Below are positions 52,493 to 61,647 of a stretch of DNA of 64,000 nucleotides, in pieces. Location: NCBI GenBank assembly GCA_965262845.1, contig CBDHFX010000001.1:434001-498000 (forward strand). The letters run 5' to 3'. How positions within the stretch are numbered: position 1 is the first letter of the stretch; each line of letters opens with the position of its first letter. Source of the stretch: ECT2AJA-044 sp965262845 (GTDB taxonomy: Bacteria > Bacteroidota > Bacteroidia > Flavobacteriales > ECT2AJA-044). Below the pieces are notes generated by a model. It saw nothing but the letters and a program-made list of their open reading frames with translations. It was not told where the DNA came from and made no database searches. Both the position numbers and the translations under genes were made by a program.

Positions 52493-54154
52493 CTAAAAAC
52501 GATAGGTGAACCCGCCTAATACATTGAATCGCTGAGCCGGATAATCAAGCCAAAGATCATACCGGGATCCGGTTAGATTGTTAAGGCGCAGAAAAGCCGA
52601 TAGTAAGTCGCTGTACCGATATTCCACCCCCAGGTTAACGTCTGCATAAGCCGGAAGCACTTCGCGGTTGCCTGGCACTCCGGGCAGATCCATGGGCAAT
52701 ACCTGACGCTCACCTATCAGGAACGCTTCCAGATCGAAACAGAGCTTTTCTCCGACCAGATATTTTCCGAGGGCTGTCAAACGTAAGGATGGCAGGTTCC
52801 AAGCTGCCTCCAGGCGATTGGGCGAGTAACTGTTGAACTCTCCCTGAAGTGCGGCCGTGAACTTGTCCCCTGTCTGATAAAATACTTCTCCCGATATACG
52901 AACCACCCCCATATCGTCGTACACGATCCTGAACCGATTCGTGTCTGTGTCTGCAGGCGCTGGCATATAGGGATTGTTGTAGAAAAGCACGAAGTCACTG
53001 TACGATGCGAACTCCGCCTGTACCTTAAAGCTTGCCTGAGAGCTTAAGGCACCTTTGAGACCGGCAAGGATCCGTCCTTTTTGAATGGTCACTTCCGGTT
53101 GAAAGTAGTCGTCAATAAAGGGATTTTGTCCAGCCAGACTTCGATAGCTATTTGGCATTACACGACCATACCACCCGGCGTAGGCAATCAAAATATCGTC
53201 GGCCAACCCATAGGCCACATCAATCTGCGGGAAGAAATTCATTTGGGTTGATCCAACCGTGAGGTTGCTGGTCAGATAGGCGAGGAACCCCAAAGTGAAA
53301 CGGAGGTCACCGTATTGGCTCCCGATTCCCGGGCGCAAACCGAAAATGAAGTAATCCTGCGACAAGGCATCGAAAGCGGTATTCAGGTAATGCACATCAA
53401 CATGTAGACGAAGCAGTTCCTGTCTGACCGGTGTGCTGACTTCCCCGAGGAATTGCAGGTGGTTCTCCGCGCCGTTGTACCGATCGAAAAAGCGCATATA
53501 CTTCATTTCCAGTCCGTCGAATACGACATCATCGCGATCTTTTGTGCTCTTCAGTTCAAATTCCGCACCTACGGCGTGATAATCCTGCCGGATGCTGTCC
53601 TTGTCCACACTCTCGGCCACATTCCCGTAGAAATGAACCCGGTCGTGATCGTAATACAGACGTCCACCCAAATTGAACGCGTTGTAATAGCGATGGCCAA
53701 AAACCCCTATGTCGTTCTGTGCAAATCCGTTAAAGGCATAGCCATTGATGCCCCCCTGGGAGCTGAGGTGACGTACATAGGCACCACCCGACCAGTTCCG
53801 ATTGCGACGGCTCGAATTGCTAAAGTGTATATAGGGAGTGGTGTAGTTCCCGAACCCGACCTCCAGGTAGTTCCTGTACAACTTGTTAAGCCTGGTCCGG
53901 CTAATACGGGCCGGAGCGATGGGCTCGGGAATAAACCGGGTGCGGTACTCAAGCGAACGAATACGGTACTGCAGATCAAGAGGTTCCGTATTAGTATCCT
54001 TCAGGGCAGGAAAGTATTGCAGTTTAACCACGTCCGACAAGGTTGGGTCGTACTCCCTGACCACCGTGACCTCTTCGGTTCCGAGATCGCCGGGCTGGGC
54101 CATCGCGCCGCAGGCGCCCAGTAGGATCAGTGAGAGGGAAACCGACTTTTTCAT
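52493..54154 (-). CDS. Outer-membrane beta-barrel protein, TonB-receptor-like without plug
   Basis: 553 residues with a signal peptide (MKKSVSLSLILLGACGAMAQ). A short N-terminal segment with TEEVTVVREYDPTLSDVVKL precedes many alternating strands (NYLEVGFGNYTTPYIHFSNS onward). The final strand ends GGFTYRF with the terminal Phe of barrel proteins. No plug domain is visible. It is translationally coupled to the TPR gene (ATGA), and the pair is probably one envelope machine. The longer open frame to 54277 lies inside the TPR gene. Confidence 0.8.
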   Translation of the reverse strand: MKKSVSLSLILLGACGAMAQPGDLGTEEVTVVREYDPTLSDVVKLQYFPALKDTNTEPLDLQYRIRSLEYRTRFIPEPIAPARISRTRLNKLYRNYLEVGFGNYTTPYIHFSNSSRRNRNWSGGAYVRHLSSQGGINGYAFNGFAQNDIGVFGHRYYNAFNLGGRLYYDHDRVHFYGNVAESVDKDSIRQDYHAVGAEFELKSTKDRDDVVFDGLEMKYMRFFDRYNGAENHLQFLGEVSTPVRQELLRLHVDVHYLNTAFDALSQDYFIFGLRPGIGSQYGDLRFTLGFLAYLTSNLTVGSTQMNFFPQIDVAYGLADDILIAYAGWYGRVMPNSYRSLAGQNPFIDDYFQPEVTIQKGRILAGLKGALSSQASFKVQAEFASYSDFVLFYNNPYMPAPADTDTNRFRIVYDDMGVVRISGEVFYQTGDKFTAALQGEFNSYSPNRLEAAWNLPSLRLTALGKYLVGEKLCFDLEAFLIGERQVLPMDLPGVPGNREVLPAYADVNLGVEYRYSDLLSAFLRLNNLTGSRYDLWLDYPAQRFNVLGGFTYRF

Positions 54155-57100
54155 CTTACTTCTTCTTTTTCCCGTTCGTTCATATCGTTGAGCATATCGA
54201 TCTGCAGGGTGTCGGTCCCCATGTGTTGTTTCTCCTCGTTTTTCTGTTCCCTGGCGCGGGCTATCGCCTCCTTCCACCGACGCGCTTCGGCAAGGATTTC
54301 TTCGTTATTACTGCGCTGGAGGATCTGATCAAGGGTGAAATTCGCCTGATAGGGATCGCCTAATTCCCAATAGTTTCGGGCCAGCAGGATCAGGGCCTTG
54401 TTACCCCAGTATTGGTACGAAGGCATATTCCGGAGCAGATCAAAGATCCGTTTCTGGCTCTCTTCATAGTTTTCGGCTTTGAACCGGAGCTCGGCCAGAT
54501 AGTATTTTGCCTCTGCCCGGAAAACATTCGCGGCGCGATCCTCAACCCAGAGGAACTCACGCTCTGCCACCATTTGATTTCCAGACTTCAGAGCGGACTT
54601 TGCGAGGATGATATGTGCTTCCTGTTCCAGATCGACATCGAGTTTCTCTATCTGAAGTACGCGATTGGCGTAATTAATGGCCTGATCACTTTTCCCAAGT
54701 TTGAAGTTCGTGCGCATCAGGCCGATGACTGCAGTCCTGCGATTTTCGGGAAAGGCGGCTATTCGTTCCAGAGCGATATAACGTTCCAGGGCCATCTCCC
54801 AGTTTTCGCGGGAGTAATACAGGTAGCACGTCTGTAGCAAAGCCTCCTCGCTGAATTTATTCGACTTTGCCAGGGATAGGAATTCAAAATCTTCCAGAGC
54901 TCCTGAAAGGTCATCAATCTGGTAGCGACACTGTGCCCGGTAATAGTGTGCATCCAAATGGAATATCCCGTTCGGATACCTGTTGAGATATTGATCCAGG
55001 CCCGTCAGGGTTCGGTCACAATTGCCCTGCGTGTATTTCAGGTATGCTGCGTCGAAGGTCAGGCTGTCAAGCCGGGCATCCGTGATATTGGTGAAATGGA
55101 GTCCCTTTACCCAGTTTGCGTAGTCCTCCACGTTACCCAGGTCAATGTAGATCTTTTCCGCGATCGACACGGCTTCGTTGGCTTCGGGCGAATTGGGGAA
55201 TTGATCAACCACCTTACGCAGTTTGATCAGGGCTTGCGTGTTGGCGCCGCTGTTGTAATGGATAAGCCCCTGATTCATGAGTGACTTCCGGGCATAGTAC
55301 GAGTCCGGGTAATCGTTCAGAACGCGCTGGAAAGATTGTAAGGCCAGGTCGTTCTGCCTTTCCTGCATGTAGCTCTTCCCAAGGGCGTACAAGGCATCGT
55401 CAACGTATTGGCTGGTTGGTTGTTGTTGCACAAGTGTATTGAGCTGCCTGATCCGCGCCTGGTTTTTGCCTAATAATCCCTGGCACAAGGCAGCCTGGAA
55501 GGAAGCATAGTCTGCATCGGGCCTGCCTGCAACCGCCGCAGTCTCGTAGAGGCGATTTGCCGTAAAATAATCCCTGGTTACAAAGTAGCTATCGCCAATA
55601 CGCAGTTGGGCGTCGTGAAGCAGTTGCTCCTTTTCCCCGGTTCCCTCGTCCACAAATTTCCGGAACTGCGTTACCGCATTGCTATAGTCCTTTTTTTGGA
55701 AATACACGTAGCCCAGACCGTACCGCGATCGGTTAAACAGCAGGTTATCCGTAGCTCCGGGCGTTATCTGGAAATCCTGGTAAGCCACCCGCGCTTCGTC
55801 GAGTCGGTTTTGCCGGTAATATGCCTCGGCCATCCAGTAGTAGGCTTCAGCTTCCACAGTCTGATTGACGGGGTAGCGCAGGCTCTTGCCGAACAGGTCA
55901 ATGGCGTTCTGCCACATGCGGTTGTTAAAAAATTCGATCGCGCGGTTGAAGGCAACCTTCTGATAGGCTTCCTGCAACCTGCGATTCCGCGGCCCCAGAT
56001 GCTCCAGACTTTCCAGGGCCCGGGCGTAGTCCCTGGTGGTCAAATAAGCGTTCACGAGATAAGTTGACGCTTCCTCGAAATACTCCGAATCCGGATAGTC
56101 ATTAATGAAGGCCTGCAACTCACGCCCCGGATCCTGATAGGGGTTTCCCACTTCGTAGCCCAACTTTGCAGCATTGAACCGGGCCGTTTCCGTGAGCTCG
56201 TGATCGTAATCCAACTTCGAGACAGACTCAAAGGCGTTTAGCGCCTCGCTTTTCCGATCCTTTTTCAGGTAGCAATCGGCCAGATGAAAATAGGCGTTCT
56301 GGGCCAGGGAATCGCGGGCATCCACGATCTTGTTGAAGGAACCGATCGCCTCATCGTAGCGCTCGGTCCGATAGTAGGTGTACCCGATCTGGTAATAATC
56401 CTCATCCCTCATCCGGGGGCCTTCGTCCCGATACCGTTCCAAATACGGCAAGGCCTCTTCGTACTGGCCCTGGTTGTAATGTGCCTCACCGATGAACCGG
56501 GCCACTTCGGGTGCCCGTTTTTCGGTTGCTGACGCGAGTAACGCTCCTCCACTTGCAGCCAGATCTTCCCATCGCTCCTGCTCGTAGTAGATCTGCGTAA
56601 TGTAATAGGGAACGATGGAACCGAAGTTTGCATTATCCCGCAGGGACTCAAAATACTCCAGGGCACTGGCTGTCTTTCCTTCCGTGTAGGCAATGTGTCC
56701 GTAGTAGTAACGTGCTGACGACCGGTACTCGCTGTTCGCATCAATGACCTCGATCAAATTCCGCCGGGCTTCCTCATACTTTTCCCGCATGAAATAGCTG
56801 TAGCCAAGCTTAAAATGATACCCGTACCGCTCACTGCTCAACAAGATCCGCGGATCAACCTTTTCGTACCAGTCAATGGCATCGTTATAGTTGCGGCGTC
56901 CGAAATAGTGGTTGGCTGCGTGCAGCGTGATCTCGTCAACCCGCGGTGAAGCCGGATGCGTCCGAACAAATTTGCCTACCGCCTGCCCGGCGTTTCGTTG
57001 CTGCAACTCCAGCGCACAAATGGCGTGATAATACTCGGCATCAATGCGGATTTCCGTATACGGCTCAGGAGTGGACTTGATCAGACGCGCAAACTGATCC

Positions 57101-57252
57101 TGTGCCTGCACGTATTGTTCCTTGTAAAACAGTGCCCGCGCCCGGTCGTATGAACGGTTTGGATGCGTATAGATCTCTGTTTGCTGAGCGTATCCATGGC
57201 CTGCGGCCAGAAGGGTAACTACGCCAGGTACCAGCCCTCTCACGTGTTTCAT
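54151..57252 (-). CDS. Large tetratricopeptide-repeat protein
   Basis: 1033 residues with an N-terminal signal (LVPGVVTLLAAGHGYAQ) and TPR units over almost the whole length (for example YYHAICALELQQRNAGQAVG, YYQIGYTYYRTERYDEAIGS, ALYALGKSYMQERQNDLALQ). A charged tail follows. Likely periplasmic or outer-membrane associated, acting as a protein-protein scaffold. It resembles long Bacteroidota TPR proteins encoded before barrel proteins. A PorW/SprE-like role in secretion or gliding is possible but not shown. Confidence 0.85.
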   Translation of the reverse strand: MKHVRGLVPGVVTLLAAGHGYAQQTEIYTHPNRSYDRARALFYKEQYVQAQDQFARLIKSTPEPYTEIRIDAEYYHAICALELQQRNAGQAVGKFVRTHPASPRVDEITLHAANHYFGRRNYNDAIDWYEKVDPRILLSSERYGYHFKLGYSYFMREKYEEARRNLIEVIDANSEYRSSARYYYGHIAYTEGKTASALEYFESLRDNANFGSIVPYYITQIYYEQERWEDLAASGGALLASATEKRAPEVARFIGEAHYNQGQYEEALPYLERYRDEGPRMRDEDYYQIGYTYYRTERYDEAIGSFNKIVDARDSLAQNAYFHLADCYLKKDRKSEALNAFESVSKLDYDHELTETARFNAAKLGYEVGNPYQDPGRELQAFINDYPDSEYFEEASTYLVNAYLTTRDYARALESLEHLGPRNRRLQEAYQKVAFNRAIEFFNNRMWQNAIDLFGKSLRYPVNQTVEAEAYYWMAEAYYRQNRLDEARVAYQDFQITPGATDNLLFNRSRYGLGYVYFQKKDYSNAVTQFRKFVDEGTGEKEQLLHDAQLRIGDSYFVTRDYFTANRLYETAAVAGRPDADYASFQAALCQGLLGKNQARIRQLNTLVQQQPTSQYVDDALYALGKSYMQERQNDLALQSFQRVLNDYPDSYYARKSLMNQGLIHYNSGANTQALIKLRKVVDQFPNSPEANEAVSIAEKIYIDLGNVEDYANWVKGLHFTNITDARLDSLTFDAAYLKYTQGNCDRTLTGLDQYLNRYPNGIFHLDAHYYRAQCRYQIDDLSGALEDFEFLSLAKSNKFSEEALLQTCYLYYSRENWEMALERYIALERIAAFPENRRTAVIGLMRTNFKLGKSDQAINYANRVLQIEKLDVDLEQEAHIILAKSALKSGNQMVAEREFLWVEDRAANVFRAEAKYYLAELRFKAENYEESQKRIFDLLRNMPSYQYWGNKALILLARNYWELGDPYQANFTLDQILQRSNNEEILAEARRWKEAIARAREQKNEEKQHMGTDTLQIDMLNDMNEREKEEVR

Positions 57253-57385
57253 ATCGATCTGCTCGGTACAGTATTGGTAAAGCTAAGGTACAACAGTTAC
57301 ATAGGGGCGGCAGCCGACATTTGGGATAGTTATCAAACGCCGCTTGTTTATTATTATTTTAGCCCCAATTTGATAACGCAATTCC

Positions 57386-58093
57386 ATGGATATACTCCTC
57401 TCCCTTCATCAGGCCTCGGTCTATCAACGCGAAAGTCTTGTTCTCCGAGAGGTGAGCTTTGAGATCGAAAAAGGCTCCTTTGTATACCTGATCGGTAAAA
57501 CAGGAAGTGGTAAATCGTCCTTGCTGAAAACCCTTTACGGCGACCTCGGACTGAGCCAGGGTCAGGGGAAGGTGGCCGGATTTGATCTGGCCAGATTGCG
57601 CGAAAAGGACATCCCCTTCCTTCGTCGCAAGATCGGTATCGTGTTTCAGGATTTTCAGTTACTGACCGACCGGAGCGTGCACGATAATTTATTCTTCGTG
57701 ACCAAGGCCACGGGTTGGACTGACAGGACCAGGGCAGAGACCCGTATTCAGGATGTGCTCAGGAAAGTAGGGATGGAAACGAAAGGATTCAAAATGCCTT
57801 TTCAGCTTTCGGGCGGAGAACAGCAGCGCATTGCCATTGCACGGGCCCTGTTGAATGATCCTGAATTGATCCTGGCCGATGAGCCTACGGGTAACCTGGA
57901 TCCCATCACTTCCGAAGAGATCATGCGTCTGTTGTGGGACATTAGTAAAACGGGACGGGCCATTTTCATGGCCACCCACGACTACAGCCTTATTCGTAAA
58001 TTTCCTTCGCGTATTCTAAAGTGCGAGAGCGGGCAGGTAACGGATCTTCGAACAGCAGGGGCCAAAGAGAACGAAGGGCAGCCCGGTTACTAA
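57386..58093 (+). CDS. ftsE: Cell division ATP-binding protein FtsE
   Basis: 235 residues, ABC ATPase. Walker A is GKTGSGKSSLLKTLYG, the Q-loop is in GIVFQDFQLLTDRSVHDNL, the signature is LSGGEQQRIAIARALL, Walker B is LILADEPTGNLDP, and the H-loop is MATHDYSLI. The pattern FQDFQLL and the overall length match FtsE. It is not next to ftsX (35091-35969). Its last 104 bp overlap the 3' end of a convergent glycosyltransferase gene. Confidence 0.9.
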   Translation: MDILLSLHQASVYQRESLVLREVSFEIEKGSFVYLIGKTGSGKSSLLKTLYGDLGLSQGQGKVAGFDLARLREKDIPFLRRKIGIVFQDFQLLTDRSVHDNLFFVTKATGWTDRTRAETRIQDVLRKVGMETKGFKMPFQLSGGEQQRIAIARALLNDPELILADEPTGNLDPITSEEIMRLLWDISKTGRAIFMATHDYSLIRKFPSRILKCESGQVTDLRTAGAKENEGQPGY

Positions 58094-59177
58094 AATGCCC
58101 ATTTAGGATCTCTTCACGTTTCGGGTCCGGTATGTAAGGTTCACGCATGAGCGATTCAACCTTCGTTCGGAATGCAACACCGTCCTCTGCAATATGGCAT
58201 AGGGGCTCCAGGCCGGTTCCTTCAACCATAGGGGCATTCACGATGCAATGTCGGCCAAGGTACAGGGCCGATAGCAATTTGAGCTTGATCCCGGTCGTCT
58301 GGAAGGTCGGCAGTACGTTGATGTGTGCATCACGGATCAAATGCTCAATGCGCCCGGTTGAAACGTCGTTCTCGAGCCGGATATGTCCGAACTGGGCCAC
58401 GGCATTCCTGAGCTCGGGTTGTGCATGGCTTCCGGCTATGAAGAAGGGGATCTTTATTTTACCAAAGATCTCGTCAATCAGGTACATAGCGGCTTTATGA
58501 TTCTCGGAAACACCCAAATTTCCATGGTATAGAACGTAGTTCCCGCGCCCTCCCAGGCCCTGTACTTCAGTATGTGCATGGAACGCCGATACATGAGCCA
58601 CCTTCATTCCGGGAAAGCGCTTGTGGAAGTAATCGGCGTCAGGTATGGAAATCGCCGCTATGGCCGTGGCATGTTCAAGTTCTTCCTCGAAACGTTCGAG
58701 TTTCGTGGCTTCATTTTGGAAGTAGAGGCGTTTAAAGAGGTTGTTCTCGGCCTCGGCCAGATTCAAATAATATTCGTGTTCAATGTTGTGGCTGCGCAGG
58801 ATGCGGGTACGGCCCCTGAGATCAGGGTGGGTCAGGTAACAACAGCAATGAACTCCTTCAAAGATGATCGGATAATCATCGCGCCGCAGGCGCCCGATCA
58901 GTTCATTCGAATTCCGGCTGACCACAATGTAAGGGCGGCGCTTTAGCAAATTGCTACGCGAAACCCTGCGGGGATAATAGCACACCTCGGCACAAAGCGA
59001 TTCCAGCTCTTCAGCGTGCCGGCGCCCGTATTCGTAGCAGTGCAGATGCACCTGAACGCCTTCGTTGTACAGGGCCTGCACCTTGCAGAACACATCAATC
59101 ACCCCGCCATAATTGGCCGGGTAAGGGATGTCGAAGGAAATTAAATGAACGTGCTTGGGTTTAGGCAAAACGGTCAA
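57990..59177 (-). CDS. Glycosyltransferase (GT-B fold)
   Basis: 395 residues. The Rossmann start is HLISFDIPYPANYGGVIDV, RILRSHNIEHEYY lies in the middle, and the C-terminal donor domain has YVLYHGNLGVSENHKAAMYL and NVLPTFQTTGIKLKLLSALY. It probably builds a surface polysaccharide or glycolipid. The start overlaps the end of the next glycosyltransferase by 17 bp, so the two form an operon. The C-terminal 34 codons are antisense to ftsE. Confidence 0.85.
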   Translation of the reverse strand: MTVLPKPKHVHLISFDIPYPANYGGVIDVFCKVQALYNEGVQVHLHCYEYGRRHAEELESLCAEVCYYPRRVSRSNLLKRRPYIVVSRNSNELIGRLRRDDYPIIFEGVHCCCYLTHPDLRGRTRILRSHNIEHEYYLNLAEAENNLFKRLYFQNEATKLERFEEELEHATAIAAISIPDADYFHKRFPGMKVAHVSAFHAHTEVQGLGGRGNYVLYHGNLGVSENHKAAMYLIDEIFGKIKIPFFIAGSHAQPELRNAVAQFGHIRLENDVSTGRIEHLIRDAHINVLPTFQTTGIKLKLLSALYLGRHCIVNAPMVEGTGLEPLCHIAEDGVAFRTKVESLMREPYIPDPKREEILNGHFSNRAALRSLWPLLFEDPLPARSRTLEYAKEIYE

Positions 59178-60270
59178 TAATTTGGATTAGGTTCTGTTTC
59201 TCATGATCCCAGTGCAACTCGGTAGCTGCCTTGCGGGCATTTGCCTTGCAGGAGGCCAGGAGCTCCGGTTGGCGAACGAATTCGCCCATGACCTGGGCGA
59301 TGGCTTTCGGGTCGTGACCCGGAATAATAGCCCCCAATTCGTACTGCTCCATTATTCGCTTTACCTCAACCACCCCACTGGCAATAATAGCTATACCGGC
59401 CTGCAGGTATTCAAAGAGCTTGTTGGGCAGACTGAACCGATAGTTGATATTCGTACTCTTATCGATAGTGAGCCCCACATCGCACAGCTGCGTGCACTGC
59501 ATCATGCGCTCATAAGGCATTCGCGGATAAAAATGCACCCGGTCCCTTAGAGCCAGGTCTTCCACTTTTGATTTCAATACGTCCAGAACGTCGCCCCCTC
59601 CGATGATCGCCAGATGCGCCGCTTCCAGGTGCACCATCGCTTCTATGGCTTCCTCCGCGCCCCGGTCCATGTTAATGCTTCCCTGCAGCACGAACACGGT
59701 CCGATCCTCGGGCAAACCCCACTCCCGGCGAGAGCTCGTCGTTGTAACGCTGAACCGCGGCGGGATATTTCGCACCACGGTCAGATCTTTTCCGTATTCC
59801 TCCTGGTACAGCTGTGCCATGCGCTGATTTACAGTAATAATATGCCTGAGCTTCGGAAAAATATTTTTTTCGATCTTCTTCCATACCGCCCGCACTTTTG
59901 GGCGCGAGTTGAGTTCTGGCACTCCGGTAAAATACTCGTGCGCATCATACACCAGTGCCACCCGTTTCAGGCAGCTCACCCAGTGGTTCGGCCACAGCGT
60001 GTCCAGGTCATTACTCCAGAGCAGATCAGCCCGGTGAACCAGGAGGAACAGGAACAGCCGCAGATGGTACTCGGCATAAAATGCAAAGCCCTTCCGAAAC
60101 AGCAGCTGCATCCGCCGGGTCGCATATGGCCTGTTGAGCTGCAGGCTCTCCGGCAGTTTGCGTCCGACCAGCAACACCTCCCAGCCCTTCTCCTGGAGTA
60201 CCATGCACGTTTTGTGCACGCGCTGATCAGTACTCAGGTCATTCGTCACCGATACGATCACTCGTTTCAC
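59161..60270 (-). CDS. Glycosyltransferase family 4 protein
   Basis: 369 residues. KRVIVSVTNDLSTDQRVHKT is the usual start of this group. YDAHEYFTG, then VFVLQGSINMDRGAEEAIEA and SLPNKLFEYLQAGIAIIAS (the E-x7-E donor region) follow. The start is a GTG at 60270: the longer open frame begins with TTG at 60291, which lies inside the promoter-like TATTTTTG and lacks family similarity. Substrate unknown. It works with the coupled downstream glycosyltransferase. Confidence 0.88.
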   Translation of the reverse strand: MKRVIVSVTNDLSTDQRVHKTCMVLQEKGWEVLLVGRKLPESLQLNRPYATRRMQLLFRKGFAFYAEYHLRLFLFLLVHRADLLWSNDLDTLWPNHWVSCLKRVALVYDAHEYFTGVPELNSRPKVRAVWKKIEKNIFPKLRHIITVNQRMAQLYQEEYGKDLTVVRNIPPRFSVTTTSSRREWGLPEDRTVFVLQGSINMDRGAEEAIEAMVHLEAAHLAIIGGGDVLDVLKSKVEDLALRDRVHFYPRMPYERMMQCTQLCDVGLTIDKSTNINYRFSLPNKLFEYLQAGIAIIASGVVEVKRIMEQYELGAIIPGHDPKAIAQVMGEFVRQPELLASCKANARKAATELHWDHEKQNLIQIIDRFA

Positions 60271-60288
60271 GTGGCTGGGGTTTGGGCG

Positions 60289-60296
60289 CAAAAATA
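60289..60296 (-). promoter_or_regulatory. TATTTTTG box of the glycosyltransferase operon
   Basis: The minus-strand box covers the possible TTG start at 60291 and leaves about 15 nt to the GTG at 60270, so it decides the start. Confidence 0.4.
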
Positions 60297-60346
60297 GGTA
60301 AATCTTAACAGTCCCTTAATATATCGCCCTCACGGGCTGATATGGC

Positions 60347-60354
60347 TATCTTTG
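60347..60354 (+). promoter_or_regulatory. TATCTTTG box 5 bp before the murB ATG
   Basis: If used as the -7 box, the mRNA would begin at or very near the ATG at 60360. This makes the in-frame codon at 60342 unlikely. Confidence 0.4.
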
Positions 60355-60359
60355 CGGCT

Positions 60360-61397
60360 ATGAAGTGGGAATACGGGGCGGACTTACAGGCGTATAACAC
60401 TTTTGGGCTTTCGGCCAGGGCAGAACGGTTGGGTTGCTTTGCTTCGGTAGACGACCTGCGTGCCACACTGGCGGAGATCGATACAGGAACGGAGGCATGG
60501 ATGGTGCTCGGAGGGGGAAGCAACATATTGCTGACCTCGGATTTCGAGGGAACCATGCTAAGGAACGGGATCCAGGGGATCAGGGTGCTTGAGGAGACTG
60601 ATGAGACTGCCCTCGTGCAGGTGGGAGGAGGAGAGGTTTGGCATGAATTTGTTCTATGGACCGTCAGGCGCGGATGGGGAGGGGTTGAAAACCTCAGCCT
60701 GATCCCCGGTTCGGTCGGGGCAGCACCGATCCAGAATATTGGTGCTTACGGGGCGGAGCTAAAAAATAGTTTTATTTCATGTAAGGCACTGGAGATCGCA
60801 ACGGGAGACCTGCAGACTTTTGCCAGGGAAGATTGTAACTTCGGTTATCGGTGGAGTATTTTTAAAGGACCGCTTAAAGAAAAGTTCATCATTACCTCCG
60901 TGACCATGTGCCTGCAAAAACATCCGGAAGTCAATACGAGCTACGGTGCCATTCAGCAACAGCTGGGGGCCATGGGCGTGACCAGTTCTCCGACCGTGAA
61001 GCAAATCAGTGACGCCGTCATGGCTATTCGGCGCAGTAAATTACCTGACCCGGCCGAGATCGGGAATAGCGGAAGTTTTTTTAAGAATCCGATCGTGGAC
61101 GCGGATAAGCACCGCACATTAAAAGCTGATTTTCCCGATCTTGTTTCCTATCCGGCCGGGGAAGACCGGTACAAAATAGCGGCTGGCTGGCTGATCGATT
61201 TCCTCGGTTGGAAAGGCCATCGGCGGGGCGATGCGGGCGTACATGCGCATCAGGCTTTGGTGCTCGTGAACTACGGCGGGGCGAAAGGAGTTGAAATGGT
61301 ACAGTTGGCAAGGGATATCCGGGCCGATGTCTGGGAAAAGTTCGGGATCGAACTGGAAGCGGAGGTTAGCTTTATCGGACCTCGCGGTCCGATGTGA
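60360..61397 (+). CDS. murB: UDP-N-acetylmuramate dehydrogenase MurB
   Basis: Reduces UDP-GlcNAc-enolpyruvate to UDP-MurNAc with FAD and NADPH. 345 residues: NTFGLSARAERLG, the FAD loop MVLGGGSNILLT, LIPGSVGAAPIQNIGAYG, and GNSGSFFKNP with the catalytic Ser. AGWLIDFLGWKGHRRGDAGV and VHAHQALVLVNYGGAKG close the protein, as in E. coli-type (type I) MurB. Confidence 0.95.
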   Translation: MKWEYGADLQAYNTFGLSARAERLGCFASVDDLRATLAEIDTGTEAWMVLGGGSNILLTSDFEGTMLRNGIQGIRVLEETDETALVQVGGGEVWHEFVLWTVRRGWGGVENLSLIPGSVGAAPIQNIGAYGAELKNSFISCKALEIATGDLQTFAREDCNFGYRWSIFKGPLKEKFIITSVTMCLQKHPEVNTSYGAIQQQLGAMGVTSSPTVKQISDAVMAIRRSKLPDPAEIGNSGSFFKNPIVDADKHRTLKADFPDLVSYPAGEDRYKIAAGWLIDFLGWKGHRRGDAGVHAHQALVLVNYGGAKGVEMVQLARDIRADVWEKFGIELEAEVSFIGPRGPM

Positions 61398-61425
61398 TCT
61401 CATCTCTCCGCAAACTCAAAACCGA

Positions 61426-61635
61426 ATGGGAATGTTGAAATTGGTATTACTGGCTATCGCGCTCCTGGCCCTGGCAGTGGCCGGCCTGGCGATCAGGATC
61501 TGGGGGAAGAAAGACGGTCAATTTCCAGGTACTTGTGCGGGCAATTCACCGTTTCTCAGCAAGGAGGGTGAATCGTGCAGTATTTGTGGTGCTGCTCCAA
61601 ATCAGCAATGCCGCAACAAGGAAGACCGCCTATGA
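61426..61635 (+). CDS. Small membrane-anchored Cys protein near the nqr operon
   Basis: 69 residues: an N-terminal membrane helix (LKLVLLAIALLALAVAGLAI) and a short tail with four Cys (GTCAGNSPFLSKEGESCSIC and a last Cys near QQCRN). I recall similar short proteins near nqrF/apbE in Bacteroidota, but no function is known. The Cys pattern could hold a metal or disulfide. It faces apbE tail to tail with 12 bp between. An ATG at 61432 is also possible. Confidence 0.75.
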   Translation: MGMLKLVLLAIALLALAVAGLAIRIWGKKDGQFPGTCAGNSPFLSKEGESCSICGAAPNQQCRNKEDRL

Positions 61636-61647
61636 AGTTTGAACGAC

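Noticed and set aside
60271..60291. TTG start for the family 4 glycosyltransferase
   Set aside because: The TTG lies inside a TATTTTTG promoter-like box, and the family start matches the GTG at 60270.
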